From Amphritea atlantica (lineage in GTDB: Bacteria > Pseudomonadota > Gammaproteobacteria > Pseudomonadales > Balneatricaceae): 64,000 nt of DNA. Location: contig CP073344.1 of NCBI GenBank assembly GCA_024397875.1, positions 1,231,001-1,295,000 of the forward strand, given 5' to 3'. Position 1 is the stretch's first letter, and each line of letters starts with the position of its first letter. The notes below the pieces were generated by a model. That model ran no database searches and was not told the origin of the DNA. It worked only from the letters and a program-made list of their open reading frames with translations. Of the stretch, positions 46,962 to 56,171 are shown in pieces. Position numbers and translations under genes: made by a program.

Positions 46962-47012
46962 AAGCAGCAGTTATATCCGCAACAATCTTATAATCTGAAA
47001 AAATTGAGAGTT

Positions 47013-48470
47013 ATGCATACCATAGAAAAGATCGGCGGCACATCGATGTCTGATTATGTGTCGGTCCGGGATAACATTATTTTTAAACCCTCTAATCCAG
47101 ACACACTTTACCAGCGGGTGTTTGTTGTTTCAGCTTATGGCGGAATAACAGATAAGTTGCTGGAGCATAAGAAGAGTGGTCAGCCGGGTGTTTTTGGCCT
47201 GTTTGCCAGTAGCATTGAAGACAAAAGCTGGTTGCAGGCTCTGGAGCAGCTTAAATGTGAAATGTATGATCTGAATCTGCAGCTGTTCGGTAAAGGTGAG
47301 CTGCTGATCCGGGCGAATAATTTTATTGATGAGCGTCTTCAGGATGCCCAGAAATGTCTGACGGATCTGCACAGCCTGTGTATGCACGGTCATTTTGCAC
47401 TGGATGCTCACCTGGCAACAGTACGTGAGATGTTAGCCAGTATTGGTGAAGCCCACAGTGCCTGGAATATGGTTGAGCTGCTAAAGCGCGATGGGGTTAA
47501 TGCCTGTTATATTGATCTGACCGGCTGGGATACTGACCGGCACATGTCTCTCGATGACCGTATTCGTTCGGCCTTCCAGAGTATTGATCTGAATGCCCAG
47601 TTACCGGTAGTGACCGGCTATGCCCACAGTGAAGATGGCCTGATGTCCTCTTTCGACCGGGGTTACAGTGAGATGACGTTCAGCCGCCTGGCAGTGCTGA
47701 CCAAAGCCCGGGAAGCGGTTATTCATAAAGAGTTTCACCTCAGCAGTGCTGATCCACGTCTGGTTGGTGAGGAGAATGCGGTGCCGATCGGACGGACCAA
47801 CTATGATGTGGCTGACCAGTTAGCCAATCTGGGTATGGAAGCGATCCACCCGAAAGCGGCAAAAGGTTTGCGCCAGCATGATGTGCCGTTGCGGGTCAAA
47901 AACACCTTTGAGCCTGAACACACTGGCACCCTGATTACCGGCGACTATGTCAGCGATACCCCGCGGGTCGAGATTATAGCCGGCTGCAAAGGGGTCTATG
48001 CTCTGGAGCTGTTTGATCAGGATATGGCCGGCAGCATCGAAGATTATGACCGGGAGATCCTGGCACTGATTAAGCGCTTCCGCGCACGTATTGTGTCCAA
48101 GGATATGAATGCCAACACCATCACACATTACCTTGCCACCAACCTGAAAACGGTCAAACGTATCCGTACCGCACTGGCTGAACGGTTTCCCGAAGCGGAA
48201 CTGGATCAGAAAAAGGTGGCGATCGCTTCTGCCATTGGCAGTGATATGGAGGTGCCGGGGATTCTGGCAAAAGCAGTGTCCGCTATAGCTGAAGGCAATA
48301 TCAGTGTGCTGGCGATTCATCAGTCGATGCGGCAGGTGGATATGCAGTTTGTGATTGAAGAAGCCGATTATGATCACGCCGTTAAAAGTCTCCATAAGGC
48401 GTTGGTGGAAGTGCATGATCATGGGAGGGCGATCTGTCTGGCGGCCTATCCAGTGCAGCCTCTCAACTGA
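47013..48470 (+). CDS. ask_ect: Ectoine-specific aspartokinase Ask_Ect
   Basis: 485 residues from ATG 47013, behind TTGAGAG; an in-frame ATG at 46944 would start inside the terminator. The kinase motif KIGGTSM is at the N-terminus (the usual KFGGTS), with VVSAYGGITDKLLEH and SFDRGYSEMTFSRLAVL. ACT-type regulatory domains follow. The clade linked to ectoine clusters supplies aspartyl phosphate for diaminobutyrate and is thought to be less feedback-inhibited. It completes the cluster ectR-ABCD-ask. Confidence 0.94.
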   Translation: MHTIEKIGGTSMSDYVSVRDNIIFKPSNPDTLYQRVFVVSAYGGITDKLLEHKKSGQPGVFGLFASSIEDKSWLQALEQLKCEMYDLNLQLFGKGELLIRANNFIDERLQDAQKCLTDLHSLCMHGHFALDAHLATVREMLASIGEAHSAWNMVELLKRDGVNACYIDLTGWDTDRHMSLDDRIRSAFQSIDLNAQLPVVTGYAHSEDGLMSSFDRGYSEMTFSRLAVLTKAREAVIHKEFHLSSADPRLVGEENAVPIGRTNYDVADQLANLGMEAIHPKAAKGLRQHDVPLRVKNTFEPEHTGTLITGDYVSDTPRVEIIAGCKGVYALELFDQDMAGSIEDYDREILALIKRFRARIVSKDMNANTITHYLATNLKTVKRIRTALAERFPEAELDQKKVAIASAIGSDMEVPGILAKAVSAIAEGNISVLAIHQSMRQVDMQFVIEEADYDHAVKSLHKALVEVHDHGRAICLAAYPVQPLN

Positions 48471-48520
48471 TATTTCACTGCCCCCGTCGGTCTGGACTGA
48501 AGCTGGAAGACGGCTAAAAT

Positions 48521-48658
48521 GTGACAGATAAGAAAAACAGGAATCTTTTAAGCAGGCGGCAGGGTACAGTATTCAGCGGGCCGTTCCGGTTAGATGAGTA
48601 TGTCTTACAGGCTTGTCAGCGCACCGGGTCGATCAAGGAGTTTATGAATCGGGAGTAG
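48521..48658 (+). CDS. Possible 45-residue gene before mgtE
   Basis: GTG start at 48521 with GGAAGACG about 10 bases ahead, and TAG stop 5 bp before the mgtE start. The product begins MTDKKNRNLLSRRQGTVFSG and ends TGSIKEFMNRE; it is basic with no membrane helix. Spacing to mgtE fits an operon. Evidence is limited to frame, ribosome site and position. Confidence 0.35.
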   Translation: MTDKKNRNLLSRRQGTVFSGPFRLDEYVLQACQRTGSIKEFMNRE

Positions 48659-48663
48659 GGTGT

Positions 48664-50013
48664 ATGTCTCAGCTTAATCTGCGTATTGATCAGATCCATG
48701 AAGCGATAGAGCGACAAGATGACGTTACGCTGGATAATCTGCTTGCTGAAGTCAGCAGCAGCGAGACTGCCCGGCTGATTGAGGCCTCCACCCCGGAAAA
48801 TCGCTCCGTTATATGGGCCTGTCTGGATGTGCAGAAACGTGCCGGCGTCCTTAAAAGTATCCATGGTAAAGTGCGTCAGTTCCTCATCGACATTACCCCG
48901 GAAGACGCTCTGTTAGAGAGTCTGTTTCTGCTGCAGCCGGATGAGCTGGCTGATATTGATGAGGATCTTCCCGGCACAGTTATCAATGCGATGATTGCCG
49001 CGATGGATGAGCTGCGCAAGCGTCGCTATAACAGCGTTAAGCATTATCCGGACAACACCGCCGGTGGCCTGATGGACACTGATGCAACGGCTGTCAGGGC
49101 CGATGTGTCGGTACGTTCGGTGCTGCGCTATCTGCGCTTGCTGCGGAAGAAAGAGGGCGAAATGCCCGAGCAGCTGGATAGTTTAATGGTGGTGGACCGA
49201 ACCAATAAGTTGCTGGGGGTTCTGCCGCTCAGCGAAGTTGTATCTTTGCCCCCCGACACGCTGGTGGCCGATATTCTGGGGGAAAGCTTCCAGGCGATAC
49301 TGGTGGATGCCAGCCAGGAGCGGGTAGCACGTATCTTTCTCGACTGTGATCTGTTGTCCGCACCGGTTGTTGACCATAACTATCGCTTATTGGGCCGTAT
49401 AACCATTGATGATGTGGTCGATGTGATTCAGGAGCAGGCCGACGATAAAATGTTACGCTCGGCGGGCCTGGAAAGTAATGCCGATATGTTTTCACCGGTA
49501 TTAACCAGCGCGTACAAGCGGGGTTACTGGCTGGGCATCAACCTGATCACCGCGTTTGTGGCGGCCTGGGTGATCGGATTATTTGAAGCGGTGATCGAGC
49601 AGTTGATTGCGCTGGCTGTATTGATGCCGGTGGTCGCCAGTATGGGGGGCGTAGCGGGATCACAGACCCTCACTATTGTTACCCGCGGCCTGGCACTGAA
49701 TCAGATCGGCCGAAGCAATATCGCCCAGTTGATCGCCCATGAAGCCTCTGTGGTGTTTCTCAATGGTATCGTCTGGGCGCTTGCTGTGGCTGCAATCGCG
49801 TTGTACTGGTTTGGTGATCCCATGCTCGGTATCGTTTTTGGCGTGGCGTTGCTGATTGTACTGGTGACCGGTGTGATCGGCGGCATCTTCATTCCGCTAC
49901 TGTTGCAGCGCATGTCTATTGATCCTGCGGTTGCTGGTAGCGTGGTTCTGACGACGTTTACCGATGCCATCGGCTTTTTTTCTTTCCTGGGATTAGCCAA
50001 GCTGCTGATCTGA
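48664..50013 (+). CDS. mgtE: Magnesium transporter MgtE
   Basis: 449 residues from ATG 48664, behind GGGAGTAGGG. Domain order: MgtE N-domain (about 20-120), paired CBS domains (about 130-260; YPDNTAGGLMDTDATAV, then LLGRITIDDVVDVI), and five membrane helices with the pore block PVVASMGGVAGSQTLTIVTR. The CBS and N domains close the channel at high Mg. It carries Mg into the cytoplasm. Confidence 0.95.
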   Translation: MSQLNLRIDQIHEAIERQDDVTLDNLLAEVSSSETARLIEASTPENRSVIWACLDVQKRAGVLKSIHGKVRQFLIDITPEDALLESLFLLQPDELADIDEDLPGTVINAMIAAMDELRKRRYNSVKHYPDNTAGGLMDTDATAVRADVSVRSVLRYLRLLRKKEGEMPEQLDSLMVVDRTNKLLGVLPLSEVVSLPPDTLVADILGESFQAILVDASQERVARIFLDCDLLSAPVVDHNYRLLGRITIDDVVDVIQEQADDKMLRSAGLESNADMFSPVLTSAYKRGYWLGINLITAFVAAWVIGLFEAVIEQLIALAVLMPVVASMGGVAGSQTLTIVTRGLALNQIGRSNIAQLIAHEASVVFLNGIVWALAVAAIALYWFGDPMLGIVFGVALLIVLVTGVIGGIFIPLLLQRMSIDPAVAGSVVLTTFTDAIGFFSFLGLAKLLI

Positions 50014-50200
50014 TTCGGCTTTCCTTCAGGCCCGGAGGCAGCCCTGAGCGGGTAGTGCTAAGCTAGTACTAAGATAAAGTCAGGCAAAGCTGAGGTCGTT
50101 GTGGCGGCTTTGGTGTCGATTAAGCACGCAGATAAAAGCACGCAGATAAAAGCGCGGATAAATAGTCGCTTATAAAAAAGCAGCAATTCGAGAGGTCGTG

Positions 50201-50671
50201 ATGGAATTTATTACGGTTGGCGAAACCATTAACTGTGTCCGGGTATTTAATGATCCCGATACCGGCAGAGAGCAGAAACAGGTCGTTATCTCGTTCAACG
50301 CTCAGGTTGACCGGGTGGCCCCTCACGTTGCCGCGGCACTGAGCGCGGATGAGAGACAGCAACTTGAAAACTGGCTGGCTGACAGGGCCCGGCTGCAGTC
50401 GGTATTAGAAGAAGAATCGATTGAAAGCACAATTCTGGAAACGCTTCCGGCGTTAATGATGCAGGCAGTTGAAGCGCTGGATACGCTGGAAACTGTGGAC
50501 CTGAAATCCTATGAGGCGATCAGGGACAGTGTTAAGGATCTGACAGCGGCGCTTGATCGTGCAGAGCCGCACACCGCGTCACGCTCGGTTGAGCTTGATC
50601 AGATGCAGAGTGATGAGGAGCTGAAAGAACGACTCGATGTTATCCGCGATAACCTTGAAAAAAGAAAGTAG
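50201..50671 (+). CDS. Hypothetical acidic helical protein
   Basis: 156 residues from ATG 50201, behind CGAGAGGTCG. A short beta N-terminus (MEFITVGETINCVRVFND) is followed by a long helical region rich in Glu/Leu (about 45-156). No signal peptide, membrane segment or known family. It stands alone between mgtE and the convergent GGDEF-EAL gene. Confidence 0.7.
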   Translation: MEFITVGETINCVRVFNDPDTGREQKQVVISFNAQVDRVAPHVAAALSADERQQLENWLADRARLQSVLEEESIESTILETLPALMMQAVEALDTLETVDLKSYEAIRDSVKDLTAALDRAEPHTASRSVELDQMQSDEELKERLDVIRDNLEKRK

Positions 50672-50781
50672 TCGCTAAATTAAGATAATACTGTTTCACC
50701 TCTCTGCTGGGATAACCTCGTGTTTAATCCGTTCTTTAACCCTGAGCGATTAAGCAGGCGGTCAGGCGAGGGCCTGTCACT

Positions 50782-53700
50782 TCATTTTTCGACTGCAGTG
50801 GTGGTTCGGTTTTTCAACAGGGTTAATAGCATATCCCCCGTCATCGGTCTGGCTAAAAGGTAACCCTGTATCATCGGCGAGCCGAACTGTTTCAACAGAT
50901 CCAGCTGGCCCTGAGTTTCCACTCCTTCAACGACGGTTTTCAAAGACAGGGAGTCTGCCAGAGAGATCATCCCGGAAACCAGCGACTGTGTATCCTGGTT
51001 GGATTCCAGGTCATCAATAAATGACTTATCAATTTTCAGCCGCTGAACCGGGTATTTTTTCAGATAGCTGAGTGATGAATAACCGGTGCCAAAGTCATCG
51101 ACTGCGATATCAGTCCCCATGGAAACGATCGATTCCAGCTGCTGAAAGATCTTCTGCTCATCGAGTAACAAAATACTCTCCGTAATTTCAACTACCAGGG
51201 CGGATCCCTTCAGTTTCAGGGCTGTGAGTTCATCCGTCAGCTGTGCCGCTACATTTCCCCTGCGAAACTGAGAGCTTGAAATATTCATACTGACTTTCGG
51301 CGCATTTGCATAGCTGTCCGAAAGTTGTCTGGCAAACCGGCAAGCCTCCTGAATGACCCATTTGCCGATTGAGTGAATCAGAACGGACTCTTCTGCGATA
51401 GGGATAAAGTCATTGGGTGAAACCATGCCGCGTGTGGGGTGCTGCCAGCGAATCAGTGCTTCGACGGACTCAATGCGGGAGCCATCGACTGACCATATCG
51501 GCTGGTATAAAAGATAAAACTGATCTCTTTCAAGCGCTTTGTAGAGATCCTGTTCGAGTAGGCTACGACGTTTCGAGTCTTCATTCAGTTGTTGGTTAAA
51601 ATATTCCCGGGTGTTCCGGCCTCTCTGCTTCGCTTTGTACATAGCGTTATCCGCATTGAGTAGCAGTCGCTCTGAGTCTGAGCCATTATCGGGATAGATG
51701 GCGATACCGATACTGCAGGAAATATAGGCTTCATTTTTTCCCAGCCGATAAGGCTTCACAAGGCTCTGCAGAATTTTCTGGGCGATACCCTCTATGGCGG
51801 AAACCCGGGCCAGTTCGGGTATGACCACCGCGAACTCGTCACCCCCGAGACGGGCAACGGTATCGCTTTTGCGAATGCAGGATGTTATCCGCTCAGCAAC
51901 TTCCTTGAGCAGCTGGTCGCCAGCAAAGTGACCAAAGGTATCGTTGACGTACTTAAAGCGATCGAGGTCGATAAACAGCAGGGCGGTTTTAGTCTGGCTG
52001 CGATCAGACAGCGCGAGCGCCTGTTTTAACCGGTCTTCAAACAGATGGCGGTTACACAGGCCGGTCAGCGTGTCGTAATTTGCCTGATGGATGATGATCG
52101 CTTCATCATGTTTACGCTGGGTGATATCACTGAACAGGGCGACATACCCTTCGAGCTCTCCAGCAGGGTTAAAGCGGGATGAGATAGTCAGCCATTGAGG
52201 ATACACCTCGCCGTTTTTTCGCTGATTCCAGACTTCTCCTTCCCAGGTACGACTTTCTTCCAGTTTGAGGTAGATAGCCTGATAAAAGTCGGGCGTATGG
52301 TGACCGGATTTTAAGATCGCAGGTGTTTTGCCCAGTACTTCAGCTTCGCTATACCCGGTTATCTGTTCAAAGGATTCATTAACCATTTGAATACGGTTTT
52401 GTGCATCGGTCACCATAATAGCTTCCGCAGCAACACTGAATACTGCAGACGCCAGTCGAAGTTTTTCCTGAGCCTTTTTTTCTGCCGTTATCGGTTGCTT
52501 CAGGGCAATGTAATGGGTGATCTCACCCGCCTCATTGATTAGCGGGCCGATGGATGATCTTTCCCAGTATAAGCTGCCGTCTTTATGTTTATTATGGAAC
52601 TCGCCCTGCCAGGTTTGTCCCGCTGTCAGGGTTTTCCACATATTTATGTATTCGATATCAGAGGTCTCACCTGACTTAAGTACCCGGGGAGTCCGTCCGA
52701 TCACTTCGTGCTTGTGATAACCGGTGACCGTCTCAAAGCACTCGTTGACGTATTCGATAACGCCATCGGGGTTGGTAATCACGATAACCGTCGGGCTGTG
52801 TTCCACTACTTCGGAGAGCAGGGCAACCTCCGCTTTCATCTCAATGGCTCTGCGGCCGTTGCGAACGACGAACAGGGCGCCGCCAATCAGGATAAGAACT
52901 GCCACCAGCAGTATCAGCAACAGGCTGTGTTTCTGTTGCAGCCAAAGCGAAAACGAGTCCTTATGATCAACGACGATAGCCACGGTTAGTGGGTACTTGG
53001 TGAGTAACCGGATCGCAGTCGTGTTGAGAGGAATGGCCCCGAAAGAGTTATTGATCCTGTGCTCGTCAGCCCCTTCTGACAAAATGGCCTTCAGGTGTGG
53101 GATAACATACTGTCGGTTAGGCCCGAATAGTCCCTGCTGCAGCAAAACGTTGCCATCGACATCAGTCAGGTAAACGCTGTCGCTCTTTTCCAGCTCAAGG
53201 TCGCCAATATAGCGGGTAAGGTAGCTCGGGTTAAAGGTCGCAATAATGAGTAACCTTTCCCCCTGAGGAGAGCGTGTTTCAATGGCGATGGGTATCAGCT
53301 CCCGCAAGCTGGCTTCATCCGGGAAGGTGCCTTCAGGGGGCAGAAAACGACCTTTAAGGGAGTTGCCTACAATCAGTCCTAAGGAGTATGAACTGCGGAC
53401 CGATCGATCCAGGCCTAAAATGTTAAGGTTGATATTATACGGTGAGTCGGTATGGGTGTCGGCAAGGGTTTTATCACCTTTGACGACGACAATCTGTCTC
53501 AGCTGGGGGGCAAACTTAAGGATTTTGAGCGCTTTATCACGGATTCTTTGAGTGTGACCCGGTCTCAGATCTCCATCGATCAGATCGTCGGACAGAGACA
53601 CCAGACTGACTTCGAGGCCTTCCAGAGTGCGGGTGACCATGCCCTCAATCATGCGTGCATAGAGAGCGGATCGTTCAGAGCGTTCTTCAATACTCTGCAT

Positions 53701-53805
53701 AAAGCTGAACCAGAGAACCGTAACGAACAGAAGGGTGGTCGCTAACACCCCACCGTAGACCCATCTGGCGAAAGAGGGAGGCTTCTTTTGATTACTATTT
53801 CGCAT
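50782..53805 (-). CDS. Membrane sensor with PAS-PAS-GGDEF-EAL domains (c-di-GMP synthesis/breakdown)
   Basis: 1,007 residues. Two membrane helices (about 16-36 and 293-312) enclose a periplasmic sensor, probably Cache-like. Two PAS domains follow (about 325-440, 450-565), each with a Y-N/T-E-F-like redox or ligand pocket pattern. The GGDEF domain (about 575-735) keeps RLGGDEFAVV and an inhibitory I-site (RKSD, five residues upstream). The EAL domain (about 750-1000) keeps ESVEALIRWQ, DDFGTGYSSLSY and K/E metal-site residues. Both activities look intact. It could feed the c-di-GMP signal that controls LapA-type adhesins, but no link is shown. It is divergent from a solute-binding protein gene. 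Confidence 0.93.
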   Translation of the reverse strand: MRNSNQKKPPSFARWVYGGVLATTLLFVTVLWFSFMQSIEERSERSALYARMIEGMVTRTLEGLEVSLVSLSDDLIDGDLRPGHTQRIRDKALKILKFAPQLRQIVVVKGDKTLADTHTDSPYNINLNILGLDRSVRSSYSLGLIVGNSLKGRFLPPEGTFPDEASLRELIPIAIETRSPQGERLLIIATFNPSYLTRYIGDLELEKSDSVYLTDVDGNVLLQQGLFGPNRQYVIPHLKAILSEGADEHRINNSFGAIPLNTTAIRLLTKYPLTVAIVVDHKDSFSLWLQQKHSLLLILLVAVLILIGGALFVVRNGRRAIEMKAEVALLSEVVEHSPTVIVITNPDGVIEYVNECFETVTGYHKHEVIGRTPRVLKSGETSDIEYINMWKTLTAGQTWQGEFHNKHKDGSLYWERSSIGPLINEAGEITHYIALKQPITAEKKAQEKLRLASAVFSVAAEAIMVTDAQNRIQMVNESFEQITGYSEAEVLGKTPAILKSGHHTPDFYQAIYLKLEESRTWEGEVWNQRKNGEVYPQWLTISSRFNPAGELEGYVALFSDITQRKHDEAIIIHQANYDTLTGLCNRHLFEDRLKQALALSDRSQTKTALLFIDLDRFKYVNDTFGHFAGDQLLKEVAERITSCIRKSDTVARLGGDEFAVVIPELARVSAIEGIAQKILQSLVKPYRLGKNEAYISCSIGIAIYPDNGSDSERLLLNADNAMYKAKQRGRNTREYFNQQLNEDSKRRSLLEQDLYKALERDQFYLLYQPIWSVDGSRIESVEALIRWQHPTRGMVSPNDFIPIAEESVLIHSIGKWVIQEACRFARQLSDSYANAPKVSMNISSSQFRRGNVAAQLTDELTALKLKGSALVVEITESILLLDEQKIFQQLESIVSMGTDIAVDDFGTGYSSLSYLKKYPVQRLKIDKSFIDDLESNQDTQSLVSGMISLADSLSLKTVVEGVETQGQLDLLKQFGSPMIQGYLLARPMTGDMLLTLLKNRTTTAVEK

Positions 53806-53924
53806 AAATTATAACTCGCATCAAAGAAGCGGAATAAAGATGATCATATCTTAAATTAAGGCTTGAAATAAATTAGTGCATGAAAGTTAATTGACTTTTG
53901 ACAGGTAAACCGGACTTAAAAACG

Positions 53925-54725
53925 ATGACCCACAGCCTTAAAACTATATTCTGCGGAGTATTATCTCTTCTACTTCTTTCAATTAACAGTGCTGCGGCGA
54001 GTGAGCGATCTGAAAAAATTATCACGGCAGGGCAGATCAGGGTTTGTATCTGGCCGGATTACTTTGCCATCAGCTATCGCAACCCCCGAACTCATCAACT
54101 GGAAGGGATCGATATCGATATGGCCCATGAACTGGCCCGGTCTATGGGGGTCAAACTGCAGTTTGTCGAAAGCTCCTTTTCTAAGTTGGTCAGTAATCTG
54201 GAAAACAATGCCTGTGATATTGCTATGCATGGTATCGGTGTCAGGGATAGCCGTAAGCCCTTCATGGAGTTTTCCAGGCCCTATCTGGCGAGTGGGATTT
54301 ATGCTGTAGGCACTAAGGACAATGATGCGGTCACCCGATGGGATGATATTGACAGGGAAGGAGTGGTGGCTGTTGTCCAGAAAGGCACCTATATGGAGCC
54401 GGTGGTGAAACAGACCTTTATGCACGCCGACGTGGCGGTTGTCGATAGTTTTAAGGCCCGTGAGCAGGAAGTGCTGAGTGGCAGGGCGGATGTGTTTATG
54501 ACCGATTATCCCTACGGTAAACGGATGACGGCGCTGACGCAGTGGGCAGTGCTGTTTGCGCCGCAAACGCCATTGGCGAAAACCTTTTATGCTTATGCGG
54601 TACCAAAAGGTGAGATGGACTGGTTAAACGAGGTTGATGATTTCCTTCTGACGATGAAAAAAACCAATAAGCTTTATCAGTCAGCAGAAAAAAATGGCTT
54701 AAGTGAGATCGTGGTTAACGACTGA
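53925..54725 (+). CDS. Periplasmic solute-binding protein, family 3
   Basis: 266 residues from ATG 53925; an in-frame TTG at 53898 is also possible. A signal peptide ends near SAAASE. The bilobed family-3 pattern is clear (GQIRVCIWPDYFAISYRNPR, GIDIDMAHELARSMGVKLQF, GVRDSRKPFMEFSRPYL). No transporter permease or ATPase gene is nearby, so it may act as a sensor partner or with a distant transporter. It is divergent from the GGDEF-EAL gene, 119 bp apart. Confidence 0.88.
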   Translation: MTHSLKTIFCGVLSLLLLSINSAAASERSEKIITAGQIRVCIWPDYFAISYRNPRTHQLEGIDIDMAHELARSMGVKLQFVESSFSKLVSNLENNACDIAMHGIGVRDSRKPFMEFSRPYLASGIYAVGTKDNDAVTRWDDIDREGVVAVVQKGTYMEPVVKQTFMHADVAVVDSFKAREQEVLSGRADVFMTDYPYGKRMTALTQWAVLFAPQTPLAKTFYAYAVPKGEMDWLNEVDDFLLTMKKTNKLYQSAEKNGLSEIVVND

Positions 54726-54763
54726 CGAGCGGAGTATTCATCGATACCGTTCAGTGACATAAG

Positions 54764-54800
54764 AAAAAAGGCTGATGTTGTCTGGCATCAGCCTTTTTTA
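54764..54800. terminator. Bidirectional terminator
   Basis: GGCTGATG (54770-54777) pairs with CATCAGCC (54786-54793), with A6 before and T6 after. It lies between convergent solute-binding protein and tolC genes. Confidence 0.9.
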
Positions 54801-54860
54801 TTGTTGTGAACGAAAGAGTCTGAAGCGGGTGCCGTGTTGGCCCGGCACTCTCTCGGCGTT

Positions 54861-56171
54861 CTATCTGGCTTGCATCCACTGATCCAGACCGATAATGTCA
54901 TCCGGACTGAGAGTGCCGACCTGCTGTTTAAAGCTGAACAGGTTCTGGATGTAATCGAACCGGGCATTGGCATAATCCCGTTGTGCTGAATAGAGTTGCT
55001 GTTCTGCCTGCAACACGTCAACAACATTTCGGGTGCCTACGTTAAAGCCCTCTTCGGTTGCTTTCAGGGCGGTCTCGCTGGAGAGAATGCTCTGCTTCCG
55101 GGCTGATACGCTCAGTACGTTGGTCTGCAGGTTACGCAGCAGGTTGCGGGTCTCCTGAATCACACCTCGCAGAGTATCGTCCTGAGTGTAACGCGCCTGC
55201 GCAAAGCCATACTCGGCCTGACGACTGATAGAGCTGGTCGCACCACCGGAAAAGATTGGCACTGACAGAGTCAGGCCTATCTGATTGGTTTCTTCCCAGT
55301 CATTGTTTCCGGTTGATTTTCCCTTATCCCGGTCGTAACTGGCGGTCAGCGAGAGTGTGGGCAGGTGTCCACTGGACGCCGCCTGAGACTGGCGCCGGGC
55401 AGATTCTGTGTTCGCCTGAGCGACTTTCAGTGACAGGTTGCCAGCCTGAGCTTTTTTAATCCATGCCTGTGGTTCTGTCGGGCTGATATTTTCAACCGGG
55501 TACTCTTTAGCCAGCGGATCGACGGCGCCTACAGGTTGCCCTGTGAGTCGCTCTAGTGCCTGGAAGCTGTTGTCCAGATCACCTTCCGCCAGAATTCTGG
55601 CAACCTTGGCATTGTCATAGGTCGCCTGAGCCTCATGAACATCGGTAATAGCAATCAGACCGACTTCAAACTGCGCGTTCACCTGATCCAGGCGGCGTTT
55701 GATCGCCCGCTCCTGAGCCTGCGCTGTTTCCAGCGCTGTCTGTGCCCGCAGTACACTCAGGTAACTGTTAACGACCCGCAGAATAAGACTTTGCTGTGCC
55801 TGGTCAAACTGCAGGCTGGCTGCTTCAGATTGCGCTATTCCCTGTTGGTAGGTAAACCAGGAGGAGGCTGAGAACAGTGGCTGACTCAGGCTTACGGTAT
55901 AGCCGTGGTTGTTGTAGTCAGCGTTTTCCGCCTCGATCCAGGTGGTGTTCCCGGTTAACGAGATACTGGGCAGTAAGCCTGCCCGGCTTTGCGGCAGGGC
56001 TTCTGCTCCCGCTTTCGCACCGGCCTCAGCGGCCTTGAGTTGCGGATCCTGATCAAGGGCTTGCTGATAAATAGCGGTCAGTGCACCTGCGTTAACCGAC
56101 GGAGTAATCAGGGCGCAGCCGATGGCTGTCGCCAGCAGAGTACGATGTAATGTACGTTGAGTTACTTTCAC
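54861..56171 (-). CDS. tolC: TolC-family outer membrane efflux protein
   Basis: 436 residues with signal peptide (ending SVNA) and the two TolC repeats. Near the C-terminus are VGTRNVVDVLQAEQQLYSAQRDYANARFDYI (in parts VGTRNVVDVLQAEQQLYSA). It overlaps the RND pump gene by 4 bp (ATGA), so it serves that pump. It is closer to classical TolC than the adhesin-exporter pore at 12967-14325. Confidence 0.92.
   Translation of the reverse strand: MKVTQRTLHRTLLATAIGCALITPSVNAGALTAIYQQALDQDPQLKAAEAGAKAGAEALPQSRAGLLPSISLTGNTTWIEAENADYNNHGYTVSLSQPLFSASSWFTYQQGIAQSEAASLQFDQAQQSLILRVVNSYLSVLRAQTALETAQAQERAIKRRLDQVNAQFEVGLIAITDVHEAQATYDNAKVARILAEGDLDNSFQALERLTGQPVGAVDPLAKEYPVENISPTEPQAWIKKAQAGNLSLKVAQANTESARRQSQAASSGHLPTLSLTASYDRDKGKSTGNNDWEETNQIGLTLSVPIFSGGATSSISRQAEYGFAQARYTQDDTLRGVIQETRNLLRNLQTNVLSVSARKQSILSSETALKATEEGFNVGTRNVVDVLQAEQQLYSAQRDYANARFDYIQNLFSFKQQVGTLSPDDIIGLDQWMQAR

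Noticed and set aside
46944..47012. Upstream start for the aspartokinase
   Set aside because: It would begin inside the terminator hairpin and lacks family similarity; ATG 47013 has a ribosome site and starts at the conserved kinase motif.
47820..48422. 200-residue minus-strand frame opposite the aspartokinase
   Set aside because: It is His-rich because of codon complement of the real gene; no start signals.
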